Positions 26,723 through 34,919 of a stretch of 51,651 nucleotides of DNA are shown piece by piece; within the stretch, counting starts at the first letter, position 1, and the number at the start of each line of letters is the position of its first letter. Location: NCBI GenBank assembly GCA_051646105.1, contig JBOFCO010000019.1:1-51651 (forward strand). The letters run 5' to 3'. Made by a program: the position numbers and the translations under genes. Below the pieces are notes generated by a model that saw only the letters and a list, made by a program, of their open reading frames with translations, was not told the origin of the DNA and did no database searches. Source of the DNA: JBOFCO01 sp051646105 (lineage in GTDB: Bacteria > Pseudomonadota > Alphaproteobacteria > Rhodobacterales > Rhodobacteraceae).

Positions 26723-28060
26723 TCACCTTCCCGCGTAAATCTGCGCCACGCGGTCCACGGCGGCTTCCGCCGACATCTCCTCGCTCTCGCCCGTCCGGCG
26801 GCTGGTCAGTTCGACCACCCCTTTGTCCAGGCCGCGCGGGCCGACAGTGATACGCCAGGGCAGGCCGATCAGGTCCATAGTGGCGAATTTTGCCCCTGCC
26901 CGCTCGTCCCGGTCGTCGTAAAGCGGTTCCAGCCCGCGTGCGGTCAAGGCTTTGTAAAGCCCGTCGCAGGCGGCATCGGTGGCGGCATCGCCCTGTTTCA
27001 GGTTGACGATCCCCACCGGGAACGGTGTCACTCCTTCCGGCCAGATGATGCCCTTGTCGTCATGGCTGGCCTCGATGATCGCGCCAAGCAGGCGGGAAAC
27101 GCCGATGCCGTGCGACCCCATTTCCACCGGCACGCGTGAACCATCGGCCGTGACGACCGTCGCCCCCATCGCTTCGGAATACTTGGTGCCGAAGTAGAAG
27201 ATCTGGCCGACCTCGATCCCGCGCCCCACCTTGCGGTGTGCTTCCGGGATGGTCTCGAACACGGCCGGGTCGTGGGTTTCGTCCGTGCGGGCGTAAAGCG
27301 TGGTGAATTCCTGACACACGCCCGCCACCTGCGCCCGGTCGTCATAATCGATGTCGCGCGTGCCCAGCTTCAGCGCCGTCACCCGGTCGTCATAGAAGAC
27401 TTCGCTTTCGCCGGTGTTGGCCAGCACAAGGAATTCATGCGTGTTGTCACCGCCAATCGGGCCGGAAGCAGCGCGCATCGGAATCGCCGTCAGCCCCATG
27501 CGTTCATAGGTGCGCAGATAACTGACCATGTGGCGGTTATAGGCATGCAGTGCCGCGTCGCGGTCCACGTCAAAGTTGTAGCCGTCCTTCATCAGGAACT
27601 CGCGCCCCCGCATGACGCCAAAACGCGGGCGCACCTCGTCGCGGAACTTCCACTGGATGTGATACAGCGTCAGCGGCAGGTCCTTGTAGCTGTTCACATG
27701 GCTGCGGAAGATGTCGGTGATCATCTCCTCGTTCGTGGGGCCATACAGCATGTCCCTTTCGTGACGGTCGCGGATGCGCAGCATTTCCTGCCCGTAGTCG
27801 TCATACCGGCCGGACTCCCGCCACAGGTCTGCCGGTTGCAGCGTGGGCATCAGCAGCGGGATATGACCGGCACGAATCTGCTCCTGGTTCACGATCTCTT
27901 CGATCCGGCGCAACACGCGCAGGCCCAGCGGCAACCAGGAATAGATGCCCGCCGCCTGCTGCTTGATCATGCCGGCCCGCAGCATGTAGCGATGGCTGAC
28001 GATCTGCGCCTCGGACGGGTTTTCCTTGAGCACGGGGAGGAAATATCGGGTCAGACGCAT
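26723..28060 (-). CDS. proS: Prolyl-tRNA synthetase
   Basis: The 445-residue class II synthetase charges tRNA-Pro. Motif 1 is in QAAGIYSWLPLGLRVLRRIE, motif 2 in YHIQWKFRDEVRPRFGVMRG, and motif 3 near the end of the catalytic core in SHGIGVSRLLGAIIEA. The C-terminal anticodon-binding domain follows (FPVGIVNLKQGD to VELTSRRTGESEEM). It lacks the large editing insertion (INS) of the E. coli enzyme, as is usual for the short alphaproteobacterial ProS. ATG 28060 was chosen because the family starts MRLTRYFLPVLKE; GAGG precedes it by 7 bases. Confidence 0.96.
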   Translation of the reverse strand: MRLTRYFLPVLKENPSEAQIVSHRYMLRAGMIKQQAAGIYSWLPLGLRVLRRIEEIVNQEQIRAGHIPLLMPTLQPADLWRESGRYDDYGQEMLRIRDRHERDMLYGPTNEEMITDIFRSHVNSYKDLPLTLYHIQWKFRDEVRPRFGVMRGREFLMKDGYNFDVDRDAALHAYNRHMVSYLRTYERMGLTAIPMRAASGPIGGDNTHEFLVLANTGESEVFYDDRVTALKLGTRDIDYDDRAQVAGVCQEFTTLYARTDETHDPAVFETIPEAHRKVGRGIEVGQIFYFGTKYSEAMGATVVTADGSRVPVEMGSHGIGVSRLLGAIIEASHDDKGIIWPEGVTPFPVGIVNLKQGDAATDAACDGLYKALTARGLEPLYDDRDERAGAKFATMDLIGLPWRITVGPRGLDKGVVELTSRRTGESEEMSAEAAVDRVAQIYAGR

Positions 28061-28192
28061 GGGCGGCCTCATGTTTCGCGGTTCCGGCCTGCCTAGCGCG
28101 AAGCCGCGGGGCAGGCAAGGGAAGCGCGGCAACTCCGGCACATCACCGAACCATCCGGCTTGCCTCCGCCTCTCGCCCCTGCAATAGTCGCT

Positions 28193-28321
28193 CCGTTCTC
28201 GGGGCGGGGTGCAATTCCCCACCGGCGGTGACAGCCCGCGAGCGCCCCTGCAACAGCAGGGGGTCAGCAGATCCGGTGAAACTCCGGGGCCGACGGTATA
28301 GTCCGGATGGAAGGGAACGGT
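28193..28321 (+). ncRNA. FMN riboswitch (RFN element)
   Basis: The sequence carries the conserved RFN landmarks in order: GTTCTCGGGGCGGGGTGCAA at the 5' side, TTCCCCACCGGCGGT, AGCCCGCGAGCG, GTCAGCAGATCCGGTGAAA, CCGACGGTATAGTCCGGATG and the closing GGGAACG that pairs with the 5' CGTTCTC. It lies about 70 bases upstream of ribH2 on the same strand. Downstream a 6-bp hairpin (28328-28342) has no T-run, and the 9-base word TTGGGGCCG occurs twice (28321-28329 and 28360-28368). Control may therefore be at translation, near the AGGAGG at 28380. The rest of the 28061-28390 gap holds nothing else I can name. Confidence 0.95.
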
Positions 28322-28390
28322 TGGGGCCGGTGCGGCGCACCGACCTTGCCGCTATCGCCTTGGGGCCGTTCTGGATACAGGAGGTTCCAC

Positions 28391-28828
28391 ATGACCAAGA
28401 CGTTGAATATCGCCTTTATCAAGGCGCGCTGGCACGCCGATATCGTCGATCAGGCGCTTGCCGGGTTCCGGCAGGACATGGCCGCAGCCAAGCGTGCGGT
28501 CGACATCGCGGCCTATGATGTGCCGGGGGCGTTCGAGATGCCGCTTCTGGCGAAAAAGCTGGGGCAGACCGGGCGCTTTGATGCCATCGTTGCCGCCGCG
28601 CTTGTCGTCAACGGCGGCATCTACCGGCATGAATTCGTCGCACAGGCCGTGGTTTCCGGTTTGATGGAGGCCCAGATGCAGACCGGCGTGCCGACTTTTT
28701 CGGTCAGTCTGACCCCGCATCATTTCCAGCCGAGCGAGGAACATCACGGCTTTTTCCACGCCCATTTCGTGAAGAAGGGGGCGGAGGCTGCACAGGCGGT
28801 GCGCATGCTGACCGATCTGAAAATCTGA
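28391..28828 (+). CDS. ribH2: 6,7-dimethyl-8-ribityllumazine synthase, type II
   Basis: The 145-residue enzyme makes the lumazine precursor of riboflavin from 5-amino-6-ribitylaminouracil and 3,4-dihydroxy-2-butanone 4-phosphate. It begins with FIKARWHADIVDQAL and has YDVPGAFEMPLLAKKL, the GGIYRHEFVAQAV segment and TPHHFQPSEEHHGFFHAHFV. These match the Brucella/Mesorhizobium RibH2 form rather than the RibH1 form with its GAVIRGDT motif. An FMN riboswitch precedes it, so flavin supply controls it directly. AGGAGG lies before the ATG at 28391. No other riboflavin gene is nearby. Confidence 0.93.
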   Translation: MTKTLNIAFIKARWHADIVDQALAGFRQDMAAAKRAVDIAAYDVPGAFEMPLLAKKLGQTGRFDAIVAAALVVNGGIYRHEFVAQAVVSGLMEAQMQTGVPTFSVSLTPHHFQPSEEHHGFFHAHFVKKGAEAAQAVRMLTDLKI

Positions 28829-28871
28829 CCCGCAGATATCGCCTTGGCAGTTGCAAGGGATGACCCGCTGC

Positions 28872-29522
28872 TCAGGCGAGCGGGTCTTTTCGTGCGGCGT
28901 CAACCTCGATCTCAACAGCAGGGTCTTCATCATCGCCCGATTGCGGCCGCGCCCCCGGCGGCGGTGGCAGGATCGGCCCGCCCAGCAGATCCTCGACAAA
29001 ATACGCGGTCAACTGCGCGCGGCCGGAAACGCCAGCCTTGGCATAGATGCGGGCAAGCTGCGCACGCACCGTCCCTGACGCCGCCTTGCGGTATTCGGCG
29101 ATCTCGGCCACGTCAAAGCCTTTGAGCGCCAGCAAGCCGACCTCGCGCTCTGCCGGGGTCAGGGACCAGGCAGCAAACTGCGCCTCGATCACGTCGACCA
29201 GTGCACCCGATGCAACGCGCAGGGCGTTTTCCTGGGCGCGCATCATGTCAAGCGTGCGAGCCAGCGCCCAACCTCCAAAGATCACACCAAGGACCAGCGC
29301 AACGGTCACCAGCGCCTCGACAGCCACATGGATTGTCGGCGGGGCTTCCAGCATATCCTCGATCACGTCCCCGACAAAGAAGACCGCCGCCGTGGCCTGG
29401 ATCATCAGGCATATCGCAAGAATGATCGAACGGCCCTGCGCCCTGCCGGAACTGCCGACAGGCGGCGTCGCCCGATTGGCCTTGCCATCCGCTGTGGCAT
29501 ATTCCTCTGCTGCTTCGGTCAT
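28872..29522 (-). CDS. Membrane-anchored LuxR-type regulator
   Basis: The 216-residue protein has two membrane segments near the N-terminus (SIILAICLMIQATAAVFFVG, about 32-51, and VEALVTVALVLGVIFGGWAL, about 68-87). A short linker and a LuxR-type helix-turn-helix follow (LTPAEREVGLLALKGFDVAE to LARIYAKAGVSGRAQLTAYF, about 120-177). There is no receiver domain. It ends in a proline-rich, acidic tail. Its start overlaps the cytochrome b gene by four bases (ATGA), so it probably reports on that membrane redox protein. DNA binding and membrane topology are inferred. Confidence 0.82.
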   Translation of the reverse strand: MTEAAEEYATADGKANRATPPVGSSGRAQGRSIILAICLMIQATAAVFFVGDVIEDMLEAPPTIHVAVEALVTVALVLGVIFGGWALARTLDMMRAQENALRVASGALVDVIEAQFAAWSLTPAEREVGLLALKGFDVAEIAEYRKAASGTVRAQLARIYAKAGVSGRAQLTAYFVEDLLGGPILPPPPGARPQSGDDEDPAVEIEVDAARKDPLA

Positions 29523-30256
29523 TCGACAGGCGGCGGGCCGCGTCGCGATCCGCCCTGCGCATTGCGGGAGTACCGGGCCGGAGGGGCGGCATCACGCGCG
29601 CCCGTCATCATTGCCGCGATCAGGTTGCGGCGCATCACGTGCGATTCCACGACCACACCCACGACGTGCAGCACAACCAGAAACAGGATCAGATTTGCGG
29701 CCACTTCGTGAACCTCTTCCGCCAGATGACCAGGGTTGGCATTTCCGCCGTCCTCGTCCCCATCCTGTTCCGTTTCGCCCTGTTTGACCAGAGCAGACCA
29801 GTCCCCCTGCTCGACCGCCGCCTTTTCGGCTGCAATCGTAAGCGGTGTCTTGCCGCTGGTCATGACAAGGCCGGTCATCGTGACAACCAGCAGCAGGGTC
29901 CACAAGGCATAGACCATCATCGCGCCTGCGGGATTGTGAGAGCGATATTCCCTGACACTGCCCTGCGTCAGGTCACGCAGATGCGCCAGCGCGGCGCCAG
30001 GATTCGGCGGGAAGGACGAAAACCGCGCCTCGGCAGGCCCGGTGAACCCCCAGACCAGCCGCAGGACCAGAAACGAAATGCCCAGCCAGCCGGCCGAAAC
30101 ATGGACAAGGCTGCCCCCGTCAGTAAGCACCGCATTCAGCAGGACGATGACGGCGATCGCCCAATGTGTGATCCGGATGACAGGATCCCACAGTAAGGGG
30201 GGAGCGCGGTGTTCGACCCAGCCGGGGGAAGATGCGGATGACGGGGGCCGGGCCAT
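29519..30256 (-). CDS. b561-type cytochrome b
   Basis: This 245-residue membrane protein matches the cytochrome b561/Ni-hydrogenase b-subunit family. It has four hydrophobic segments, and candidate heme ligands are His31 (IRITHWAIAV), His52 (VHVSAGW), His107 (YRSHNPAGAMM), His183 and His197 (EVHEVAANLI and VVLHVVGVV). An unusual acidic insertion (GETEQDGDEDGGNANPG, about 160-176) sits before the last histidine-bearing segment. It would move electrons between quinone and a periplasmic partner. It lies one base after a PepSY protein gene and overlaps the regulator gene. Confidence 0.87.
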   Translation of the reverse strand: MARPPSSASSPGWVEHRAPPLLWDPVIRITHWAIAVIVLLNAVLTDGGSLVHVSAGWLGISFLVLRLVWGFTGPAEARFSSFPPNPGAALAHLRDLTQGSVREYRSHNPAGAMMVYALWTLLLVVTMTGLVMTSGKTPLTIAAEKAAVEQGDWSALVKQGETEQDGDEDGGNANPGHLAEEVHEVAANLILFLVVLHVVGVVVESHVMRRNLIAAMMTGARDAAPPARYSRNAQGGSRRGPPPVE

Positions 30257-30257
30257 G

Positions 30258-30524
30258 TCAGTCTTCTTCCTTGATCTTGCTGACAGTGCCCTTCGCGGGG
30301 TCGATGTAAACCTCCATCAGCTTCCCGGTGGCGGTGTCGGTGCATTTGGCTTCGATCTGGCCATCCTCGGCCTCGAATTCCTGGACCTCGCAGCCCGCGG
30401 CCATCAGCGCGGCCTTGGCTTCTTCGGGATTGGTACCGACAACCGCACCAACTTCGGGCATCGCTGCGGCGGCAAGAGGCAGGTAGGCAACAGCAGCGGC
30501 AAGGGCCGCAAGTCTGGTTTTCAT
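30258..30524 (-). CDS. Secreted PepSY-domain protein
   Basis: The 88-residue protein has a signal peptide (residues 1-21, MKTRLAALAAAVAYLPLAAA) and one PepSY domain (VGTNPEEAKAALMAAGCEVQ to LMEVYIDPAKGTVSKIKEED). Two cysteines in the domain (GCEVQ and EAKCTD) could form a disulfide. It is first in an operon with cytochrome b and a membrane LuxR regulator. PepSY proteins are often encoded with b-type cytochromes, where they may modulate a redox partner. The exact role is unknown. Confidence 0.85.
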   Translation of the reverse strand: MKTRLAALAAAVAYLPLAAAAMPEVGAVVGTNPEEAKAALMAAGCEVQEFEAEDGQIEAKCTDTATGKLMEVYIDPAKGTVSKIKEED

Positions 30525-30761
30525 GGTTACACGTCCTGTATCGAAAGTGACGGCTTCAGCACCGACAAAACGACACTGAACATCCTTTCCCGCATGCCTC
30601 CATCGGCCCGGCGCTTACAACCGTGCGTATAAGCAGACGCTGACAGCGGATTTTCGCGCCCGCCGATGCCCGACAACGCGCGTCAGCCTGCCCTTGCAAC
30701 ACCGTCGCCCATGCGCCATGTCTGGCGGGTAAGGGAACCGACAAAGTGAAAGGGGTCCTGA

Positions 30762-31946
30762 ATGGCCTTACCAGTCAGGACACAGGCAAGATACTGGGGC
30801 ATCGCGGCGGCGGTCTTCCTGTTCTGTCTGTGGTCGATGGGCAATGTCCTGTTGCCCTTCATTGTCGGCGGTGCGCTGGCCTATTTCCTGGATCCCATTG
30901 CCGACCGGCTTGAAAAGATGGGGTTGAACAGGGCCGTTGCGACAGGCGTCATAAGCATTGCGGCCTTGCTGATCCTGGTCCTGCTTGTGCTGCTGGTGGT
31001 TCCGACCCTGGTCCGTCAGCTTGGCCAGCTTATCAATACCGCACCCGATATCCTGGCGCGTCTGCAAGGGTTTCTGACCGAACGATTCCCCGGTCTGATG
31101 GATGCCGACAGCACGGTGCGTCAGACGCTCGCCTCGATCGGAGAGGGTATCCAGGCGCGCGGCGGCGAGCTGGTCAGCGGTGTGCTGAGTTCGGCCAAGG
31201 GCGTGGTCAATGCCGTGGTCTTCATGCTGGTCGTGCCGGTCGTGGCTGTTTATATGCTGCTTGACTGGGATCGCATGGTGGCACGCGTTGACGCGATGGT
31301 GCCGCTGGACCATCGTGATACCGTGCGCAGACTGGCAACCGACATCGACCGTGTGCTGTCGGGATTCGTGCGCGGGCAGACGATGGTCTGTCTTATCCTT
31401 GGCCTCTACTACGCTTTTGCGCTGATGTTGGTCGGGCTGAATTACGGCCTGATCGTCGGCGCCATTGCGGGCTTTCTGACCTTTATCCCCTATGTGGGCG
31501 CACTGGTTGGCGGGGCATTGGCCATCGGCCTCGGGCTTTACCAGTTCTGGGGTGACTGGTGGTCGCTTTTGCTGGTCTATGCCGTGTTCCAGTCTGGCCA
31601 GTTCGTCGAGGGCAACATCCTCACGCCAAAGCTTGTCGGCGGGTCCATCGGCTTGCATCCGGTCTGGTTGCTGTTCGCCCTGTCGGCATTCGGTTCCCTG
31701 TTTGGATTTGTGGGCATGCTGGTCGCGGTGCCGGTCGCCGCGGCAATCGGTGTTCTGGCGCGTTTTGTTCTGGATCGCTATCGCCAAAGCCGGTTGTATC
31801 AGGGCGTTGCCGCGCCAGAACCGGAGCCAGCGGCAGAGGCAGCATTGACAGTTTCCACGCCCAAAGCCCCGGCACCCCGAAAGCGCAAACCGGCGGCCCG
31901 GAAAACCGTGCGAACCGCCGACAGTGCCGGTAGCGGCGCGGGCTGA
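30762..31946 (+). CDS. AI-2E family transporter (PerM-like permease)
   Basis: This 394-residue inner-membrane protein has about eight hydrophobic segments and the family hallmarks: an N-terminal hairpin (AAVFLFCLWSMGNVLLPFIV and GGALAYFLDPIADRLEKMGL), a soluble helical part with RVDAMVPLDHRDTVRRL, FVRGQTMVCLILGLYYAFAL, and FIPYVGALVGGALAIGL. The C-terminal tail of about 45 residues is rich in Pro, Lys and Arg. Members have been called AI-2 exporters, PerM permeases and Na+/H+ antiporters, and nothing here decides which. hdaA follows 2 bases downstream, and ppk and ppx lie beyond. Confidence 0.88.
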   Translation: MALPVRTQARYWGIAAAVFLFCLWSMGNVLLPFIVGGALAYFLDPIADRLEKMGLNRAVATGVISIAALLILVLLVLLVVPTLVRQLGQLINTAPDILARLQGFLTERFPGLMDADSTVRQTLASIGEGIQARGGELVSGVLSSAKGVVNAVVFMLVVPVVAVYMLLDWDRMVARVDAMVPLDHRDTVRRLATDIDRVLSGFVRGQTMVCLILGLYYAFALMLVGLNYGLIVGAIAGFLTFIPYVGALVGGALAIGLGLYQFWGDWWSLLLVYAVFQSGQFVEGNILTPKLVGGSIGLHPVWLLFALSAFGSLFGFVGMLVAVPVAAAIGVLARFVLDRYRQSRLYQGVAAPEPEPAAEAALTVSTPKAPAPRKRKPAARKTVRTADSAGSGAG

Positions 31947-31948
31947 GC

Positions 31949-32635
31949 ATGGCGCGGCAGCTTGTCCTTGACCTTCCCGTGCGCGAGGCGCGGGGTCGCG
32001 GCGATTTTTTCATCGCGCCGCCGAATGCACTGGCATTGGCCGCGCTGGACGGCTGGCGCGACTGGCCGGGCGGAAAGCTGCTGCTGACCGGACCGCGAGG
32101 GGCGGGAAAATCGCATCTGGCGCAGGTCTGGGCGACCGAAACCGGGGCCATCGTCATTGATGCGTCCGATCTGGCAACTGCGGCCCTGCCCGACATCGCC
32201 GCTGCAGGCCATGCAACGGTCGAGGATGTGGATAGAGTTGCTGGAAACGAGGCGCTGGAAACTGCCCTGTTCCATCTTCACAATCTGCTTGCCGCGCAGG
32301 ATGGGCGGCTGCTGCTGACAGCAAAAACCCCGGTATCGGCTTGGGGTCTGCGCTTGGCCGATCTGCACAGCCGCATGGCCGCAACCGCCGTGGCGCGGAT
32401 CGACCTGCCGGATGACACATTGCTCGGCGCGCTGCTGGTCAAACTGTTTGCAGACCGCCAGCTTGCCGTGCCTGCCGCCATCATCCCCTTTCTCGTATCG
32501 CGGATGGAACGCTCCTTCGGCGCGGCCCGCGATCTGGTTGCAGAGCTGGATCGGGCAGCACTGGCAGAGCGGCGCCCGGTGAACCGCCAGCTTGCCGCCG
32601 AGGTGCTGGACAGGCTGATGCCGGGCAGCGCATAA
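31949..32635 (+). CDS. hdaA: DnaA-related replication regulator HdaA
   Basis: The 228-residue AAA+ protein is a truncated DnaA relative that promotes hydrolysis of DnaA-bound ATP after replication starts. The N-terminal QLVLDLP matches the sliding-clamp binding motif of Hda proteins. Walker A is LLTGPRGAGKSHL (about 48-60). The sensor 2 region SRMERSFGAARDLVAELDRA is present, while the DNA-binding domain IV of DnaA is absent. It lies directly after the AI-2E permease gene and before ppk, a gene order I recall for alphaproteobacteria. Confidence 0.9.
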   Translation: MARQLVLDLPVREARGRGDFFIAPPNALALAALDGWRDWPGGKLLLTGPRGAGKSHLAQVWATETGAIVIDASDLATAALPDIAAAGHATVEDVDRVAGNEALETALFHLHNLLAAQDGRLLLTAKTPVSAWGLRLADLHSRMAATAVARIDLPDDTLLGALLVKLFADRQLAVPAAIIPFLVSRMERSFGAARDLVAELDRAALAERRPVNRQLAAEVLDRLMPGSA

Positions 32636-32678
32636 ACGTCATGCAGCTGTTACAGCATGCTGAAACCCTGCACTCATC

Positions 32679-34919
32679 GTGACCGTATCGCCAGACATGC
32701 CCCCGACCATGCCCCTGACAGACTTCCTGAAATCGCCCTTCCCCGAGGCGCGTGCCCTTTCTGCCAATGAAATTGACGGACCCAAACGCTTTCTGAACCG
32801 AGAGATAAGCTGGCTTGCCTTCAACTGGCGCGTTCTGGAAGAAGCCGGCAATCCGCGCGTGCCGCTGCTGGAACGGTTGCGGTTCCTGTCGATTTCCGCC
32901 ACCAATCTGGATGAATTCTATACCGTTCGGGTGGCGGGTCTGCGCGAACTGGCGCGGGCGGGCAACATGACGCCGTCCGACGATGGCCGCACACCAGCCG
33001 AACAGCTTGCGCTGATCAACGCCGATGCACGCCGCCTGATGCAAAGCCAGCAGACCGTCTGGAAAAAACTGCGGCAGGAACTGGATGAAAACGGCATCGT
33101 GCTGATGAGCCGCTCGCGCCTGTCGCGGCGCGACATGACCTTTCTTCGTGACCATTTCCTGACGCAGGTCTTTCCCGTCCTGTCACCGCTGGCGATCGAT
33201 CCGGCACATCCCTTCCCGTTCATCCCCAACACCGGATTCTGTCTGGCGCTGCAACTGGAACGCATCAGCGACCGCAAGCCGCTGCGCGCCCTGTTGCCGG
33301 TGCCGCAGCAGGTGGCGAGGTTTATCCGGCTGCCTGCCCGGTCCGGTGAAGTCCACGTCCTGCCGCTGGAGGAGTTGCTGCTGATGCATCTTGGGGAACT
33401 GTTCCCCGGCTATGCGCATCAGGGGCACTGCCTGTTCCGGGTCCTGCGCGACAGCGACATGGAGGTCGAGGACGAGGCCGAAGATCTGGTGCGCGAATTC
33501 GAGGTGGCGCTGAAGCGCCGTCGCCGGGGCGAAGTGGTGCGGATGAAGATTTCCGCAGACACCCCCGAAGGTCTGCGCGCCCTGATCATGGAAGAACTGC
33601 ACGTCACCCCTGACGAGGTGATGGAGGTGAAGGGCCTCATCGGCATGGCCGATGTCAAGGAACTGATCGTCGACCGGCGCGATTTGCTGTGGCCACCGTT
33701 CAGCCCGCGCGTACCCGAACGTGTGCAGGATCACGACGGCGACATGTTTGCGGCGATCCGGCAGAAGGACATGCTGCTGCACCATCCCTATGAAACCTTC
33801 GACATGGTGATCCGTTTCCTGCAGCAGGCGGCGGTCGACCCGAATGTGCTGGCGATCAAGCAAACGCTTTATCGTACCAGCCGGGACAGCCCCATCGTCG
33901 CGGCGCTGTGCGAGGCAGCAGAGGCCGGAAAGACAGTAACGGCCCTGGTCGAACTGAAGGCCAGGTTTGACGAGGCCGCGAACATCCGGCAAAGCCGCCG
34001 TCTGGAACGGGCGGGGGCGCATGTCGTCTATGGGTTCATGCATCTGAAAACCCATGCCAAGATCAGCACGGTCGTCCGCCGCGAAGGCAACGATCTGGTG
34101 ACCTATACCCATTACGGCACCGGCAATTATCACCCGATCACCGCGCGCATCTACACGGACCTGTCCTTCTTTACCTGCGATCCGGCGCTGGGGCGCGATG
34201 CGACCAAGGTGTTCAACTTCCTGTCGGGATATGCCCAGCCCGACAGTCTGGAAAATCTGGCCATTTCACCGCTGACCCTGAAAGCACGGCTGCTGACGCT
34301 GATCGCCAAGGAAATGGAATTTGCCCGTGGCGGAAGGCCGGCGGCGATCTGGGCAAAGATGAACAGCCTTGTCGACCGCGAGGTGGTCGATGCGCTTTAT
34401 GCAGCCAGTCAGGCGGGGGTAAAAATCTCGCTTGTCATCCGCGGCATCTGCACCCTGCGGCCTGGCGTGAAGGGCTTGTCGGACAATATCCGCGTCAAGT
34501 CGATCGTCGGGCGGTTTCTGGAACACAGCCGCATCCTGTGTATGGGCAATGGCCATGGCCTGCCGTCGCGCAAGGCGCGCGTCTATATTTCATCCGCCGA
34601 CTGGATGGGCCGCAGCTTTGCCCGGCGCGTCGAAACGCTGGTCGAAATCAACAACCCCACGGTCAAGGCGCAGATCGTCGATCAGATCATGTCGGCCAAC
34701 CTGGCTGACGAGGCACAAAGCTGGCTGATGGGACCAGACGGGAGTTTCAAGCGCACGCTCGATCCGGCGCGGGGCGACCTGTTCAACTGCCACCAGTTTT
34801 TCATGGACAACCCTTCGCTTTCAGGTCGGGGATCGGCGGGGGCAAAGGATGTGGCTCGCCTGCTGGGGGCCACGGCGGTGGAGTCCGACAGCGCGGAAGA
34901 AGGAGGGGGGGCGACATGA
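32679..34919 (+). CDS. ppk: Polyphosphate kinase 1
   Basis: The 746-residue enzyme makes polyphosphate from ATP. It shows the N-terminal segment KRFLNREISWLAFNWRVLEE, the core IKQTLYRTSRDSPIVAALCE, ALVELKARFDEAANI, and the autophosphorylated-histidine region VYGFMHLKTHAKISTVVRRE followed by THYGTGNYHP. The second conserved histidine is in SIVGRFLEHSRI. The start is uncertain: GTG 32679, ATG 32697 and ATG 32709 are all in frame and none has a clear ribosome binding site. Its stop overlaps the ppx start (ATGA), which couples synthesis and degradation enzymes. Confidence 0.95.
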   Translation: MTVSPDMPPTMPLTDFLKSPFPEARALSANEIDGPKRFLNREISWLAFNWRVLEEAGNPRVPLLERLRFLSISATNLDEFYTVRVAGLRELARAGNMTPSDDGRTPAEQLALINADARRLMQSQQTVWKKLRQELDENGIVLMSRSRLSRRDMTFLRDHFLTQVFPVLSPLAIDPAHPFPFIPNTGFCLALQLERISDRKPLRALLPVPQQVARFIRLPARSGEVHVLPLEELLLMHLGELFPGYAHQGHCLFRVLRDSDMEVEDEAEDLVREFEVALKRRRRGEVVRMKISADTPEGLRALIMEELHVTPDEVMEVKGLIGMADVKELIVDRRDLLWPPFSPRVPERVQDHDGDMFAAIRQKDMLLHHPYETFDMVIRFLQQAAVDPNVLAIKQTLYRTSRDSPIVAALCEAAEAGKTVTALVELKARFDEAANIRQSRRLERAGAHVVYGFMHLKTHAKISTVVRREGNDLVTYTHYGTGNYHPITARIYTDLSFFTCDPALGRDATKVFNFLSGYAQPDSLENLAISPLTLKARLLTLIAKEMEFARGGRPAAIWAKMNSLVDREVVDALYAASQAGVKISLVIRGICTLRPGVKGLSDNIRVKSIVGRFLEHSRILCMGNGHGLPSRKARVYISSADWMGRSFARRVETLVEINNPTVKAQIVDQIMSANLADEAQSWLMGPDGSFKRTLDPARGDLFNCHQFFMDNPSLSGRGSAGAKDVARLLGATAVESDSAEEGGGAT

